Part shown: piece by piece, positions 12,301 through 23,500 of the stretch
How positions within the stretch are numbered: position 1 is the first letter of the stretch
How the letters are laid out: each line of letters starts with the position of its first letter
Origin: Zhengitettix transpicula
Lineage: Eukaryota; Arthropoda; Insecta; Orthoptera; Tetrigidae
DNA length: 64,000 nt
NCBI GenBank assembly: GCA_037074705.1
Contig: CM073590.1
Coordinates: 210,348,746 to 210,412,745 of the forward strand
Direction of reading: 5' to 3'
The notes under the pieces: model-generated
The model's database searches: none
Seen by the model: only the letters and a program-made list of their open reading frames with translations
What the model was told of the DNA's origin: nothing
Program-made: the position numbers and the translations under genes

Positions 12301-13784
12301 GTGAATTCCTTCATCACTGAAGTTAAAGTGCTATTTTACAGTCTTTACAACTATCTTAACTAAATATAGTGACTAGGATCGATTTTAGAGCATCATATCA
12401 TTTTCAATCCAATTTAAGTTACATTATTATTAAAACTTTAAGTAATAATATTGGTTTCTTAACGAATATATATATATTCCTGATACTCTTGACGTCTTTT
12501 ATTTTTATAATTATCGAAATATTTTGATGGGAACCGTCGGCTGCTACCATTAGCAACAATTTTCTTCCCTGAAAACAATTATTAATTTAATAAATGATAT
12601 ATCAAAATTTCTGAGTTGATAAGTGAGAGCCTCTAGAGAGAATAAAGGGGTTGCCTAAAAGGGGATCATGAAACATTCAACGCATTTGTTCTGGTTACAG
12701 CCTTCCAACGCCGTGGAAGGGAAACACTTTTCATTATTGAGTCGTGTTTTAATTACTGTTTTCGGTAGAGAAACGCCGTCAGATTGAGCCATTTCCAATG
12801 ATGATCGTCTGCGTGGGAGTAGCGCCACCTGGTCTGTTGTCCTATCATTACGTCCCTGTAGTCGAGGGCCTGAAATTTTTAACACTTAACCACAGGGGTG
12901 AAACGGACATGGCTGAAAATTTTACGGGCTTTCGTGTTACTTCCTCACGGTCAATAAAAATGTACCCCCAATATTCCAATTTCCATCACTCACGTTCACC
13001 TGCCAAGATATTACGCACCCAACCGCTCATTCATGCCAAAGAAAAATACATTCCACAGATTGCTTGTCCGTGTAAAACGGCATTTCTCGATGCGAGTTTT
13101 CGCAACGCAATATTTTTGGTGGCTAACAATCGTGTCTGTCATGTTATGTGATGGACTCATATAACTGCATGTTATGATTAGTTGAAGGTCCTATCTCATG
13201 TCATTCGCTTCCAGACAAGAAAAAAATTATCAAAATGGGGCAGTAACACGCACATGCATATATATATATATATAATGTGTGTGTGTTTATCCAATTTACT
13301 TATATTTATTCCGTTTTAATTTCCTATAAAATATTGAAAGTTGCGAAGTGTTGTTAATGTTCGGTTACTAATTTTCTGGTATAAGCGTAAACTAATAAAC
13401 TCTAGATTTTTATAATTATTGGGACTGTAAAAATGAAACTGAAATAGAATTCATTGACGTCTCTAATCCCTTGCCCTTGTTTTCCATTGACATTGAATTC
13501 TTATCAGACTCCACGAAATTTAAACCCATCGGGACCTGCAGAAAGTTTTGGGGTATGAAATGTTACCGTCATTTTTTGCTCAATTTTTCAGATAACGTAA
13601 TATCGTGGAACAATTAGGAAGGATTGGTAGAATATTCTATCATGCAAATTACCAAAATTTATTTTAACAACTTTATTGGCATCTTTCTTTACTTCATGTC
13701 CACAATATACCTTCCTTCAATCAAATTATTCATTTTCTGTCATTCATAATTGTAAAGCCTTCTATCACAACTCCGTTCTACTTG
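9373..13784. other. Unassigned DNA with GC-richer patches
   Basis: No confident gene. At 9750-10370, GC-richer DNA is open on both strands at once (plus 97 and 114 codons, minus 103 codons), so frame choice is ambiguous and no known domain is visible. Another such patch at 12650-13150 has a 117-codon plus frame and a 76-codon minus frame, again unrecognised. A short TA run followed by a TG run lies at about 13257-13288. These patches could be old exons or eroded transposons. Confidence 0.4.
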
Positions 13785-13796
13785 GACGTTTCACAG
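13785..13796 (+). repeat. Target-site duplication (left) of R1 copy C
   Basis: GACGTTTCACAG, found again at 14361-14372 directly after the A-rich tail of R1 copy C. A 12-bp duplication of this kind is typical of target-primed insertion by a non-LTR (LINE) machinery. Confidence 0.9.
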
Positions 13797-14360
13797 TAAG
13801 GAAGCCTGCAACGGCTATTCTCTCGCAGGCAGTACCTACGAGGGATGTTCTCTCGTTGTTGTAGGAGAGACACGAAGGAGCTACCTTTGGGGATGCCTTT
13901 TCCTCTCCGTTTCCTACGGTTCCCACAAGCCGAGGCACCTCGGCCCGTTTTGAGAGGTGTATGTTCCGGGGTCACAGACCTTGGGTATACGGTAAGAGGT
14001 GTCCGCTATTCCCATTGGAATAGTCGGCCAGCTGCCTCCTAAACTGGTCGAGGCACGTTGAAGGGAATGCTGCGTCCCCACAGCAGACTCCTCTCCCGCT
14101 ATCGGAAGGGCGTGGGACAAGTACCCAATGCCAGACCTACCTGATGCAGGTTTTTCTATGGTTTGTCCTGCATTTCTTTAGGCGAATGCCGGGTAGGATC
14201 GTTAAACTATAGCCCGTGGGCCCTAGTTAACCCTTGGCTACCTTCCTCTAGCCTTCTACATCCCCCCCTTTCAAATCCCTTCCTATGCTATTAAAGGGGA
14301 GTTGCCACCAAGTGGATTACCCTCATGTAGCCTGTTACCTAAATAAAAAATAAATAAAAA
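13797..14360 (+). mobile_element. R1 retroposon copy C, full length
   Basis: A 564-bp complete copy bounded by a 12-bp target duplication. Order of parts: a 5' head AAGGAAGCCTGC with inverted CTCTCGCAGG-type repeats able to form a hairpin (13800-13862); a body with CCACAAGCCGAGGCACCTCGG-like sequence; GTCGGCCAGCTGCCTCCTAA; a GTGGGACAAGTACCCAATGCC segment; GGGCCCTAGTTAACCC; and the 3' end TATTAAAGGGGAGTTGCC...CATGTAGCCTGTTACCT followed by an A-rich tail. There is no LTR, no terminal inverted repeat and no reverse-transcriptase frame, so it behaves as a SINE or a LINE-mobilised transcript. I could not find convincing Pol III A and B boxes, so tRNA, 5S or 7SL ancestry is undetermined. The 60-70 codon frames in it also occur in copy E, as expected for shared repeat sequence. 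Confidence 0.9.
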
Positions 14361-14372
14361 GACGTTTCACAG
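14361..14372 (+). repeat. Target-site duplication (right) of R1 copy C
   Basis: GACGTTTCACAG, an exact match to 13785-13796, placed directly after the A-rich tail. It fixes the 3' boundary of the copy. Confidence 0.9.
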
Positions 14373-15668
14373 ACAGACAAAACTTATTATTTAGATCCTT
14401 CACCTGTCGAATTTCATCTTTCTCTCAGCAATGAAAGATCAAATATAACATTAAGTTTTTTTGTACAGTATTAAAATGATAACTGTCTGATGGGTATAGT
14501 AACCTGTTCTTTATGACTGAACGTCATTAAAAATGAAACCAATTTTTTTTCAGTTTGCCTGAAACTATATTCTGGAGACAATTCATATTATTATGCTACT
14601 ATAATAATTGTAATAAGGATAAAACTTAACAAAGCTCTTTATAATCAGAATTCAATTTATAAATATCGGTCGCAGATGCCCTGCAGAGATCTTTTATGGT
14701 CCTGTTTGTTTCTGGCGCCAGTTAGTCGAGGTGCCCCATAATCGTTGACAATGAAGATTTCTCCGAGTGATCCCCCGCGGTGAAGGAATTCGAATTTGGA
14801 AATATAAAAGTTAACCTCCGATTGTACAGTAACTCAAATGAAACGGTGGTTCGAATTTTGTAATACTATTCTCCGAGTTTTTGAATGGAGATGTAAAGAA
14901 AGTATTGGGACAGTTGACGGTGACTTGTTAAAAAGTAAAGGAAGGCAGTTGACTCTGATCCGAGAAAAATGACGAATACAGTTAAAGTAGAATGTTAAAG
15001 AATTTTTAACGTTGAGGAAAACTTCATGGTAGGTACTCCAAAGCCAGAAGCGGGAAACCACTGTTTAGATAACACAAGTTTCCAGCATCGGTAAACATCC
15101 ATAACTGCATTGTGGGACTGTTTTTTTCTTTAACAATTTAGCATTTTGTTAAGTATTACAAAATTAAGTATATTAATATCATAGTATTGAATTTCAATGA
15201 GTTTCTTTGTCTTGGAAAATTTTGATAATCAAAACAATGTTTGAAATTATATTTGGAATCAGAAATTATGGATTTACACAAATATATATAGTCCACACAC
15301 CAACGTAGATAAATTAAAAACTTACTCCGGAAATTTTGAGCTGGACAAAAAGGTCCCGAGCTCTGAACCGAAGTCTACGTGTTTCACGTCCGTTTATTTT
15401 CTGGATACTTATGAAAATGTAGTTCCGGAAATCGTTAAAGGTCATTCGTTATTAAGAATGGCCAAAAAAAATCTAAATTATAGACCGGAGATCCTTCTGT
15501 GCATGACTAATCTTAAAGCAGTATTCTATTTTGATAGTCATGTTCTTTTAAATGAACAAACTATGGGATAAAGCTCTTTCATCTGTAACATTTCTGTGAT
15601 TGTAAGCCTTACTTCGTGAAAGCAGCAATTGCTTTGCTGAGAAACGATGGTAACGAAACATATCATCC
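14373..15668. other. Unassigned DNA between R1 copies
   Basis: Nothing recognised. A GC-richer patch at about 14690-14800 (TCTGGCGCCAGTTAGTCGAGG) has no identifiable frame. The longest frame is 75 codons on the minus strand (14834-15061), without a known motif. Confidence 0.45.
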
Positions 15669-15820
15669 ATAGCCCCGGGGCCCTAGTTAACCCTTGGCTA
15701 CCTTACACTACCCTTCCGCATACCCCCTTTCAAATCCCTTACTGTGCTATTAAAGAGGAATTGCCACCACGTTGATTACCCTCATGTAGAATGTTACTCT
15801 GAAAAAATATATAAAAAAAG
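15669..15820 (+). mobile_element. R1 retroposon copy D, 3' fragment
   Basis: Only the last 150 bp of R1: TAGCCCCGGGGCCCTAGTTAACCC, CCTTTCAAATCCC, ATTAAAGAGGAATTGCC, CTCATGTAGAATGTTAC, then an A-rich tail. Copy E inserted a few bases beyond this tail in the same orientation, giving a nested or tandem pair. Confidence 0.85.
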
Positions 15821-15825
15821 ATTCC

Positions 15826-15838
15826 TGATTTAACATCT
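15826..15838 (+). repeat. Target-site duplication (left) of R1 copy E
   Basis: TGATTTAACATCT, repeated exactly at 16397-16409. It lies just past the tail of copy D. Confidence 0.9.
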
Positions 15839-16396
15839 TTAAAGCCTGCGAGAGAATTCTCTCGCAGGTAACCTGCGAGGGATGTTCTCTCGCAGGCAGA
15901 ACCTTTTAGGAGAGATACGAAGGGGCTACCTTTGGGTATGCCTTTTCCTCTCCGGTTTTGAACTAAGGTTCCCACAAGCCGAGGCACCTCGGCCTGTTTT
16001 AGGAGGTGTATGTTCTGAGGTCACAGACCTTGGGCATACGGTAAGAGTTGTTCGCTATTCCCATTGGAATAGTCGGCCAGCTGCCTCCTAAACTGGTCGA
16101 GGCACGGAGAAGGGAATGCTGCGTCCCCACAGCAAACTCCTCTCCCGCTATTGGAAGGGCGTGGGACAAGTACCCAATGCCCGACCTACCTGATGCAGGT
16201 TTTTCTAGGGTTTTCCCTGCATTCCTTTAGGCGAATGCCGGGTAGGATCCTTAAAAATAGCCCGGGGGCCCTAGTTAACCCTTGGCTACCTTCCTCTACC
16301 CTTCCGCATCCCCCCTTTCAAATCCCTTCCTATGCTATTAAAGGGGAGTTGCCCAATGTGGATTACCCTCATGTAGCCTGTTGCCCTTAAAAAAAA
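15839..16396 (+). mobile_element. R1 retroposon copy E, full length
   Basis: A 558-bp complete copy bounded by a 13-bp target duplication. The 5' head is well preserved: AAGCCTGCGAGAGAATTC followed by two more CTGCGAG/CTCGCAG arms (to about 15898), giving an obvious stem-loop. The body and 3' end are nearly co-linear with copy C, and the tail is CCCTTAAAAAAAA. This is the least decayed 5' head in the window and, with C, defines the family consensus. Frames of 60-80 codons here are repeat sequence. Confidence 0.9.
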
Positions 16397-16409
16397 TGAT
16401 TTAACATCT
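16397..16409 (+). repeat. Target-site duplication (right) of R1 copy E
   Basis: TGATTTAACATCT, an exact match to 15826-15838, directly following the A tail of copy E. Confidence 0.9.
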
Positions 16410-18140
16410 CTCTCAAAGCCGCTTCTCTTCTTCTACCTCGTTGATACTACGTTAATAAACAAGTTGACTGAGTGGCACAATACAAAACAACATTCAAAAC
16501 AAGCAAAAAATTCCCTCGCTAAATTATCTCTAATTGTTCATCGCTACTTGAGGTATTAGAGATCCTTAAGTGATGCACAACGCAACGGGAGATGAAAATT
16601 ACAAGAAAAAAAAACAATTTTGATTAATAAGCCGCCTCTTTCTTGATCCTCTGTTCACGCTTTATAAATTGGTAGTAGTTAATATTTATGTGTGTCTACC
16701 TCTGACCCACGATCATACTCCATCCAATTAGTGACTCACGCGTCGACTACGGCACCAAATATGACTTAATTTGCAGCAAGGCTCCTTCCTCTCTCATTAG
16801 AAGAAAATCATCTAATTGAAATTGTATTACGCTACGAAAGTCATTTTATAAATTTTTCACTTTCATTATTAATACAAATTCTGCATAAAAGTATGTAGTG
16901 AGACGCCGAATGCTGTAGATCCACATATTATGCGCTGAGCACCTGCAAAATAATTAATTGTGAAGCATTAATTGCTCGTACCTGCAATTTACATTCCAAG
17001 CTTTTTCTGAAGACGTTCATATTTATTAATTACGTGGTTTTTTTGCTGTGTACACGATCCAGTTTGAGTAGCTATCAAGGACGTGGCATTATTCAAACCA
17101 ATAATTTATGTCTACGCCGGCTTCTGTAGTTCCTTACTGGCCTGATAACTTTACTGTTTTCCTTATAGTTTTGATTTTAAAACGTGACTTGTTCATCTAT
17201 TTATTCCATATTCTGAACACAAGATAACCCTTGCAGTTGTGTGAAGCTCTTATTAGTCACACGCATTGGACCAAGAGAGACTGAGACAGCGTGGATTTTT
17301 CATCGTATTTGAAGTAATTTCTCTTGGCGACATTTTTAATAGTTGAAATATATTATTCTGATCTTTTTGTGTGCTGAATGAATTAAAATGAAGGAATAGT
17401 GGTACTCAGAACTCGAAACAGATATAAGCAACTGATGGAACTGGGATCCTAGGAGTTACAATTCAGAAGAATTAGTATAATACGTGAGCAAAAATTCCAA
17501 AATTAAGAAACAGTTCTTCTGATGTGCAGAATACAATCATAATTTTATATTTTGGCTGAACGGGTCTGCCTTGTTTCAAATATTAGAATTTTTAAACAAG
17601 TATAGGCTGAAATGGGAAGCGGACCTTTTCTTGGACTTTGTATCCGAAGTGGCCGTTAGAAACAATGGATACGAGCACAACATTTGTACTGAATTTACTT
17701 CCATAATTATTGACGTATGCACTTTAAATGTACAGCAAGAAATTTTTGTCACTTAAGTATTATCTAGTAAAATTTTTAGGAAAAAATGATCGTCTATGAA
17801 TACAGTCCATTGATAATCGAATAAAGTACTTCGGGCTGTTTGGAACCAGATTGTAGTAGGGGGTTTGGACGACCTGAGTTTTTATCAGATTTGATGTGAT
17901 TTCTCTTAGAGACTTAGGGGTAGTTGTATCTTACCTCTGCTGCTTTTCATTCCCCCATACCATGAATATTATAGTAAAACCGTAATATTTATATAAGACA
18001 TGTTAAAGCCGAAATCCTAATATATTGTTGTTCTGTTGATGCATTCATTTTCAGTAATTCAACAAATAAATTGCGGCTTTTTCGTTATAGGGTCGTTAGA
18101 GCTACCGGTGTTGTTATTATGCCAGCAAAACGACACATTC
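16410..18140. other. Unassigned AT-rich DNA
   Basis: Nothing recognised. The longest frame is 61 codons (17571-17756, plus), with no motif. Confidence 0.45.
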
Positions 18141-18812
18141 CCTGGGAAAATCTTGAAGGTATATCGCAGATACCCCCAATTACGCGGAGCCACAAAAGCA
18201 GAGGGAATTACCCGCGGAGTCGTCGAAGCAATGCTATTCGACGCCGAGCTCTTAAGGCCTCCGAGTGCAATGATACTAAATTAGATCCTACTTCGTCCTT
18301 TTCTAGTTTAGCTTTATGGCCGCAGTATATTTTCGCAGGCCTTTCCGAACAAAGGACGGGTCGGGTGCAACAGAACGCCTCGCATGCTGTCTGATTTAGG
18401 AACGAGCGACCTCCTCCTCCTCCTCGTCCTTCTCCTGGCCGAACGAGTTTTGGTTTTTCGTATTTTCGTGACGTCGCCGTGCGGAATGCCGCCGCGACGA
18501 CGGTAGTGGGGGCCCTCGGCGTTCTGTTGGTCGGACCCACGATTTAATGGCTGCAGACCAGTTCCGCGACCAGCGAGTGTTTTTGACCTACCTCTACACG
18601 TGGAGTATGTGGCCAGGTCGGGACAAAGGCTGCGGCTCTTTGTCTACGAACCGAACGGGTTCAAGGAACCTTCTCAGACGCCCGAGATAGCGAGCGCATG
18701 CTCAAGGAGACACTCTCCACACGCAAACCTCAAAAGCGTCACCATTGTTCCCACCTGCCGTCCAATGGAGCTCATCTGTGGCAAATACGCACTCCGTGAA
18801 CAAAGATAACAC
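18141..18812. other. GC/CpG-rich island at the head of the tandem array
   Basis: About 670 bp with far more G, C and CpG than the surrounding DNA, for example GACGTCGCCGTGCGG and GCCGCCGCGACGACGG near 18470-18500, and a CTCCTCCTCCTCC run near 18410. Open frames of 107 codons (18071-18394, plus), 110 codons (18208-18540, minus) and 69 codons (18600-18809, plus) cross it. All are arginine-rich in the way expected from chance translation of GC-rich DNA, and none is recognised. It runs straight into the first array unit. It could be a promoter or CpG island, part of a ribosomal intergenic spacer, or the unique end of a satellite locus; I cannot choose between these. Confidence 0.45.
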
Positions 18813-20520
18813 TGACCTAGGTCGCAGGCGAGACAGTTGGCTCAGCTTGTGTTCGCTTCCTAACTTACCCAAATTAACAACTTAAAAAATAATGCAATAT
18901 TTTAACTTATTCTTCAATTGAACGTTACCAATGCTCACTCGGTGAACAAAGATAACACTGACCTAGGTCACAGTCGAGACAGTTGGTTAATCTAGTGTTT
19001 TCTTCCTAACTTACCCAATTTAACAAGTTATATAATGTAATATTATTTACCTTATTCTTCAGTGTTACAAATACGCAATCGGTGAACAAAGACAACACTG
19101 ACCTAGGTCACAGGTGAGACAGTTGGTTCAGCTTGTGTTCGCTTCCTAACTTACCCAATTTAACAAGTTATGTAGTGTAATATTATTTACCCTATTCTTC
19201 AACGTTACCAATACGCAATCAGCGAACAAATATAACACTGACCTAGGTCGCAGAAGAGACAGTTGACACAGCTTGTGTTCAGTCCGAACTTACCCAATTT
19301 AACAACTTCAAAAATAATGCAATATTATTTAACCTATTCGTCAATTGAACGTTACCAATACTCACTCGGTGAACAAAGATAACACTGACCTAGGTCACAG
19401 TCGAGACAGTTGGTTAATCTAGTGTTTTCTTCCTAACTTACCCAATTTAACAAGTTATATAATGTAATATTATTTACCCTATTCTTCAGTGTTACAAATA
19501 CGCAATCGGTGAACAAAGACAACACTGACCTAGGTCACAGGTGAGACAGTTGGTTCAGCTTGTGTTCGCTTCCTAACTTACCCAATTTAACAAGTTATAT
19601 AGTGTAATATTATTTACCCTATTCTTCAACGTTACCAATACGCAATCAGCGAACAAATATAACACTGACCTAGGTCGCAGAAGAGACAGTTGACTCAGCT
19701 TGTGTTCAGTCCGAACTTACCCAATTTAACAACTTCAAAAATAATGCAATATTATTTAACCTATTCGTCAATTGAACGTTACCAATACTCACTCGGTGAA
19801 CTAAGATAACACTGACCTAAGTCACAGTCGAGACAGTTGGTTAATCTAGTGTTCTCTTCCTAACTTACCCAATTTAACAAGTTATATAATGCAATATTAT
19901 TTACCCTATTCGTCAATTGAACGTTACCAATTCGCAATCGGTGAACAAAGACAACACTGACCTAGGTCACAGATGAGACAGCTTGTGTTCGCTTCCTAAC
20001 TTACCCAATTCAATTGACCAATAGGGTAAATAATATTGCATTATTTAAGTTGTTAATCGTTACCAATACTCACTCGATGAATAAAGATAACACTGACCTA
20101 TGTCGCAGAAGAGATAGTTGACTCTCCTTGTGTTCGTTTCCTTACTCACTAAATTAAACAATATAAATAAGGAAATATTATTTACCATATTCGTCAATCG
20201 AACGTTACCAATACGCAATCAGCGAACAAAGATAACACTGACCTAGGTCACGGGCAATTGGTCAGCTTGTGTCCGCTTCCTAACTTACACAATTTAACAT
20301 TTAACAACTTAAATAATCCTATACTATATTATTTACACAATTCCTAAAATGAGTCTTGTCTGGCGAACAAAGATCACACTGACCTAGGTCACAGGCGAAC
20401 CAGCTGGCTCAGCTTGTGTTGGCTTATTAACTTACCCAATATATTTATACTTAAATAATCCAATATGCTTTACCCCATAAGTCAATTCAGCCTTGCCAAT
20501 ACACACACTCAAAGAGAAAA
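18785..20520 (+). repeat. Tandem array with 427-bp higher-order period (12 units of about 140 bp)
   Basis: Twelve tandem units of 136-147 bp, each containing GAACAAAGATAACACTGACC or a close variant. The palindrome TGACCTAGGTCA (or a one/two-base variant) falls at 18813, 18959, 19099, 19239, 19386, 19526, 19666, 19813, 19958, 20094, 20239 and 20380. Three unit types (spacing 147, 140, 140) repeat in order. Motifs at 18959, 19099, 19239 and 19386 recur exactly 427 bp later at 19386, 19526, 19666 and 19813, so the inner part is a higher-order repeat. The outer units are more divergent, as expected for an array homogenised at its centre. The last recognisable, motif-less remnant is near 20500. 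Arrays like this occur as satellites or ribosomal spacer sub-repeats; no rRNA gene is visible here. Confidence 0.95.
20010..20056 (-). repeat. 47-bp inverted segment inside the tandem array
   Basis: Between ACCCAAT and CGTTACCAAT the sequence runs TCAATTGACC...GTTGTTAA. This is the reverse complement of what other units carry at this place (TTAACAACTTAAATAATGC...CAATTGA). Both junctions are clean, so a 47-bp micro-inversion occurred within one unit without gain or loss of neighbouring bases. Confidence 0.85.
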
Positions 20521-23500
20521 GGTCAGACAGAACAGAAATTTGACTCAGTTTGGTTTTCGATCCCAATTCTAAAACTTGAAAGGAACATTAAGTACGTTAA
20601 TTATTTTTTGCGTAAAATGAGACACATAATACACACTTCATAAACAAATATAACACAAAAATAATAAAACACAATATAAATTGTTTCCTTAGCTCCTGCT
20701 AAAATTTGTGGCAATCATATCCTTTCCAATTTTGCAAATTAATAGTATTAACGACAATGTTGTTGGTGAGTCGAAACGTATAAGTATCATTTTATACATC
20801 CGTAATGTATCCCGTTCTTATTGTCAGGCATTTTTCTTCCCTATTTGTGTCTAATAAAATACGTTATTTCAAATAATCAAATTTAATTACATATTAACAT
20901 TTAAGTTATCACGAGAATCTAATTTTTTTCTGAGGACTCGTGTACAATATTTTAAACTTTTGAATTATACTCCTTGTATTGGAAAAAATTGTATTTATAT
21001 ATTGATTATCTACTGTGACTATCTATTCAAAAAATTTCTTTTCACAAAAAATATACTTCCAATGTATTATTCCTTGACCAATTAGTCATCAACTGGAAAA
21101 TTGAAATAAAATAATATAAAAGTATTTAGTAAGGAATTCGAATATACAATTTTAGTTTCATATTTCTGATAATAAACCCATATATTTAATTATGAAGAAG
21201 GTAAAGAACAACGAATCGATGGTTTGCATCAATAAATAAAAGTTAGTCGCCTATTTTTTTACGATTGATGCAATAAATTTATTTAATTTTTTCGAAGACC
21301 AAGGTTTTCTGTTCATAATGGAAAGAAATGTCTTTGTCATATGAAAAGAACAATTATACATAGGGATTTATCATAGTTTTAATAGTTAATTAATATTAAT
21401 TATCAGTAAAACTGAGAGTTCTCGGGGTCATTTTAATTCATTCATCGATGTAAGCTAAAAAAACTTTATTCTAAATTATACGATTTACTTTAATACAAGA
21501 GCGTTAACTTTTTAAATAGAAAATAAAAACACTACGTCGGTAAATACCAAACAAACAGAATAATTTCTCTTAGAAATTTTACCGACTAGATAGATTATAC
21601 ACTAAATAATATTTATGTTAGAAATCTTTCTTTTCTATTCCCTATTCGTTATTTTAGTGCCCTTCTCATCTAATTTCTGCTTCTCTCTCAGAGGTCAAGT
21701 CGTTGTGATGTTATATATCATTGTTTTGGAATATGTGTAGAAAATGGAAACCATGTAGTCTCCAAGTAATAATATTTTATTATTTTTAATTACTGGTAGC
21801 GTTCGTCGGTATTGTCATGATCAACAAAACTACATTAAAACATTAGGAATAAGTTATAACAAGAATTTTACTGCAGACAGACAATTTATTAATAACCTTA
21901 TAATTTCCTTGTTAAATGAACATAATACTTTACATGAGAATGCTGTTTTTATTTCCTTAGTTACGAACGCTGTTATTATTACACTTAATCTGATCTACAA
22001 TATTATACCAATTTTAAAAACTTACACTATGCTCTTATAAGCACATTATTCGTACCGCCTAGAGTAAAACGTGAGAAAGACCCGGCACTCACATTAAGTG
22101 TTCATTCGAAAATAACTATTGGCGTTCACTGTTTTCTCTCCTTTGACCTCCCCAACACCAGTCGGAAATTTATGGTCACGGAGCAGATTGCTAGCGCCGA
22201 TTCAACGATAATTACTTCATAAATCCGTCGTTTGCTGCCATCTTAATATAGTTGAGAGGAATTGTATCTCAATAAACCAGCCAAGGGACGAGAAAACTGG
22301 GAGAAGCAAGTTGCTGCCGAGAGTTTTGTTGCCGTGAAATAGTGCGAGTTAAAGCGGGGTCGTGGATCTCGTCTGCCTCACTAATTCAGTGTTTTCAAAA
22401 GAGCCAGGGCGTGCCAGGATAGATCGCTAGATCGCGTGAAACTAATAAGGTGAAAGATGCTAATTTAATAAAACTAGTTTTATCGTTGACGCAGCTAGCC
22501 AACTTAATGCCAATTTAGAGGCTATTTCTTATTGACATTTATTGCCTCAAATAAATTATTTATAGTGCTTCGCAGAATCACAGCGATAAACAAACAGGAA
22601 TAAAAAAAAACAATATTTATGAATGTTCTATACTTCGCTTTAATTATAAAAAATAAATTAAGGTGAAATAACAATAGCAGATGAATGGTATTCTATATAT
22701 AACGAAAGAGAAACAACCAAAACTTACTATCGACGTTGAGATTAACTATTAATAGCAGGATGACTGTTTATATAAGTACAAAGAAATTAGAAATAAATTA
22801 CCTTAATTAGAAAATTAATACTTGTGTAAGCATTATACGCATATATTAGTATTTAATTACATTATTTATTATTTCCATTAAATTTCAGTTGAATAAACCG
22901 GTAAATTTATTATATATATATAAATATAGATAAACAATAAAAAAATGGTCAAGTCAATACCTGTAAAATAGATGATAAATAAACCTGATAGAGTGAAATA
23001 TTTGTTCAAAGCAAACAGTTCATCTAACTTCATATTAAATGAGGCTAGTTGTGAAAGCGAATGTCATTATGAAATAATATGTGTATTTATTCAAAACATT
23101 TGTAATGATTTGTTTATACCTTTTTGTTGAGTTACGTTATTTATTTTCTTGTCGGGCTTCAGTGAAAAAAAATGAAATAGAAAACAAAATGATTCCATTC
23201 TCATTCCGCACCAAATTTTATTTTGAGGAAGCACGTATTAAACTGCGATAATTTGAATTAACCTACACATATGTTATACATTTAATTGATATTACGTAGA
23301 AGACGGAAGTTTATAAAATTTTTGTTCACAACTAATTATGTGGTTTTGCTACTCCTTGCTTATATAAGCTTATTGTCCGACTATTGGCAATAAATACGTT
23401 TTTACCTGCCCCATAAAATGAAAAGTAAATCGATCAGATTGGACTATATGTGGATGACGATATCAGACTTCAGCAAAGTTTTTTACCGCTTCAGAAAACC

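Noticed and set aside
18208..18540. 110-codon minus-strand frame rich in Arg and Gly
   Set aside because: Overlapping plus-strand frames are equally open, and the composition follows from GC-rich DNA. No recognised domain. Kept only as a CpG-rich island.
18785..20520. CRISPR-like array
   Set aside because: The units are 140-bp tandem repeats conserved throughout, not short identical repeats separated by unique spacers, and the setting is eukaryotic.
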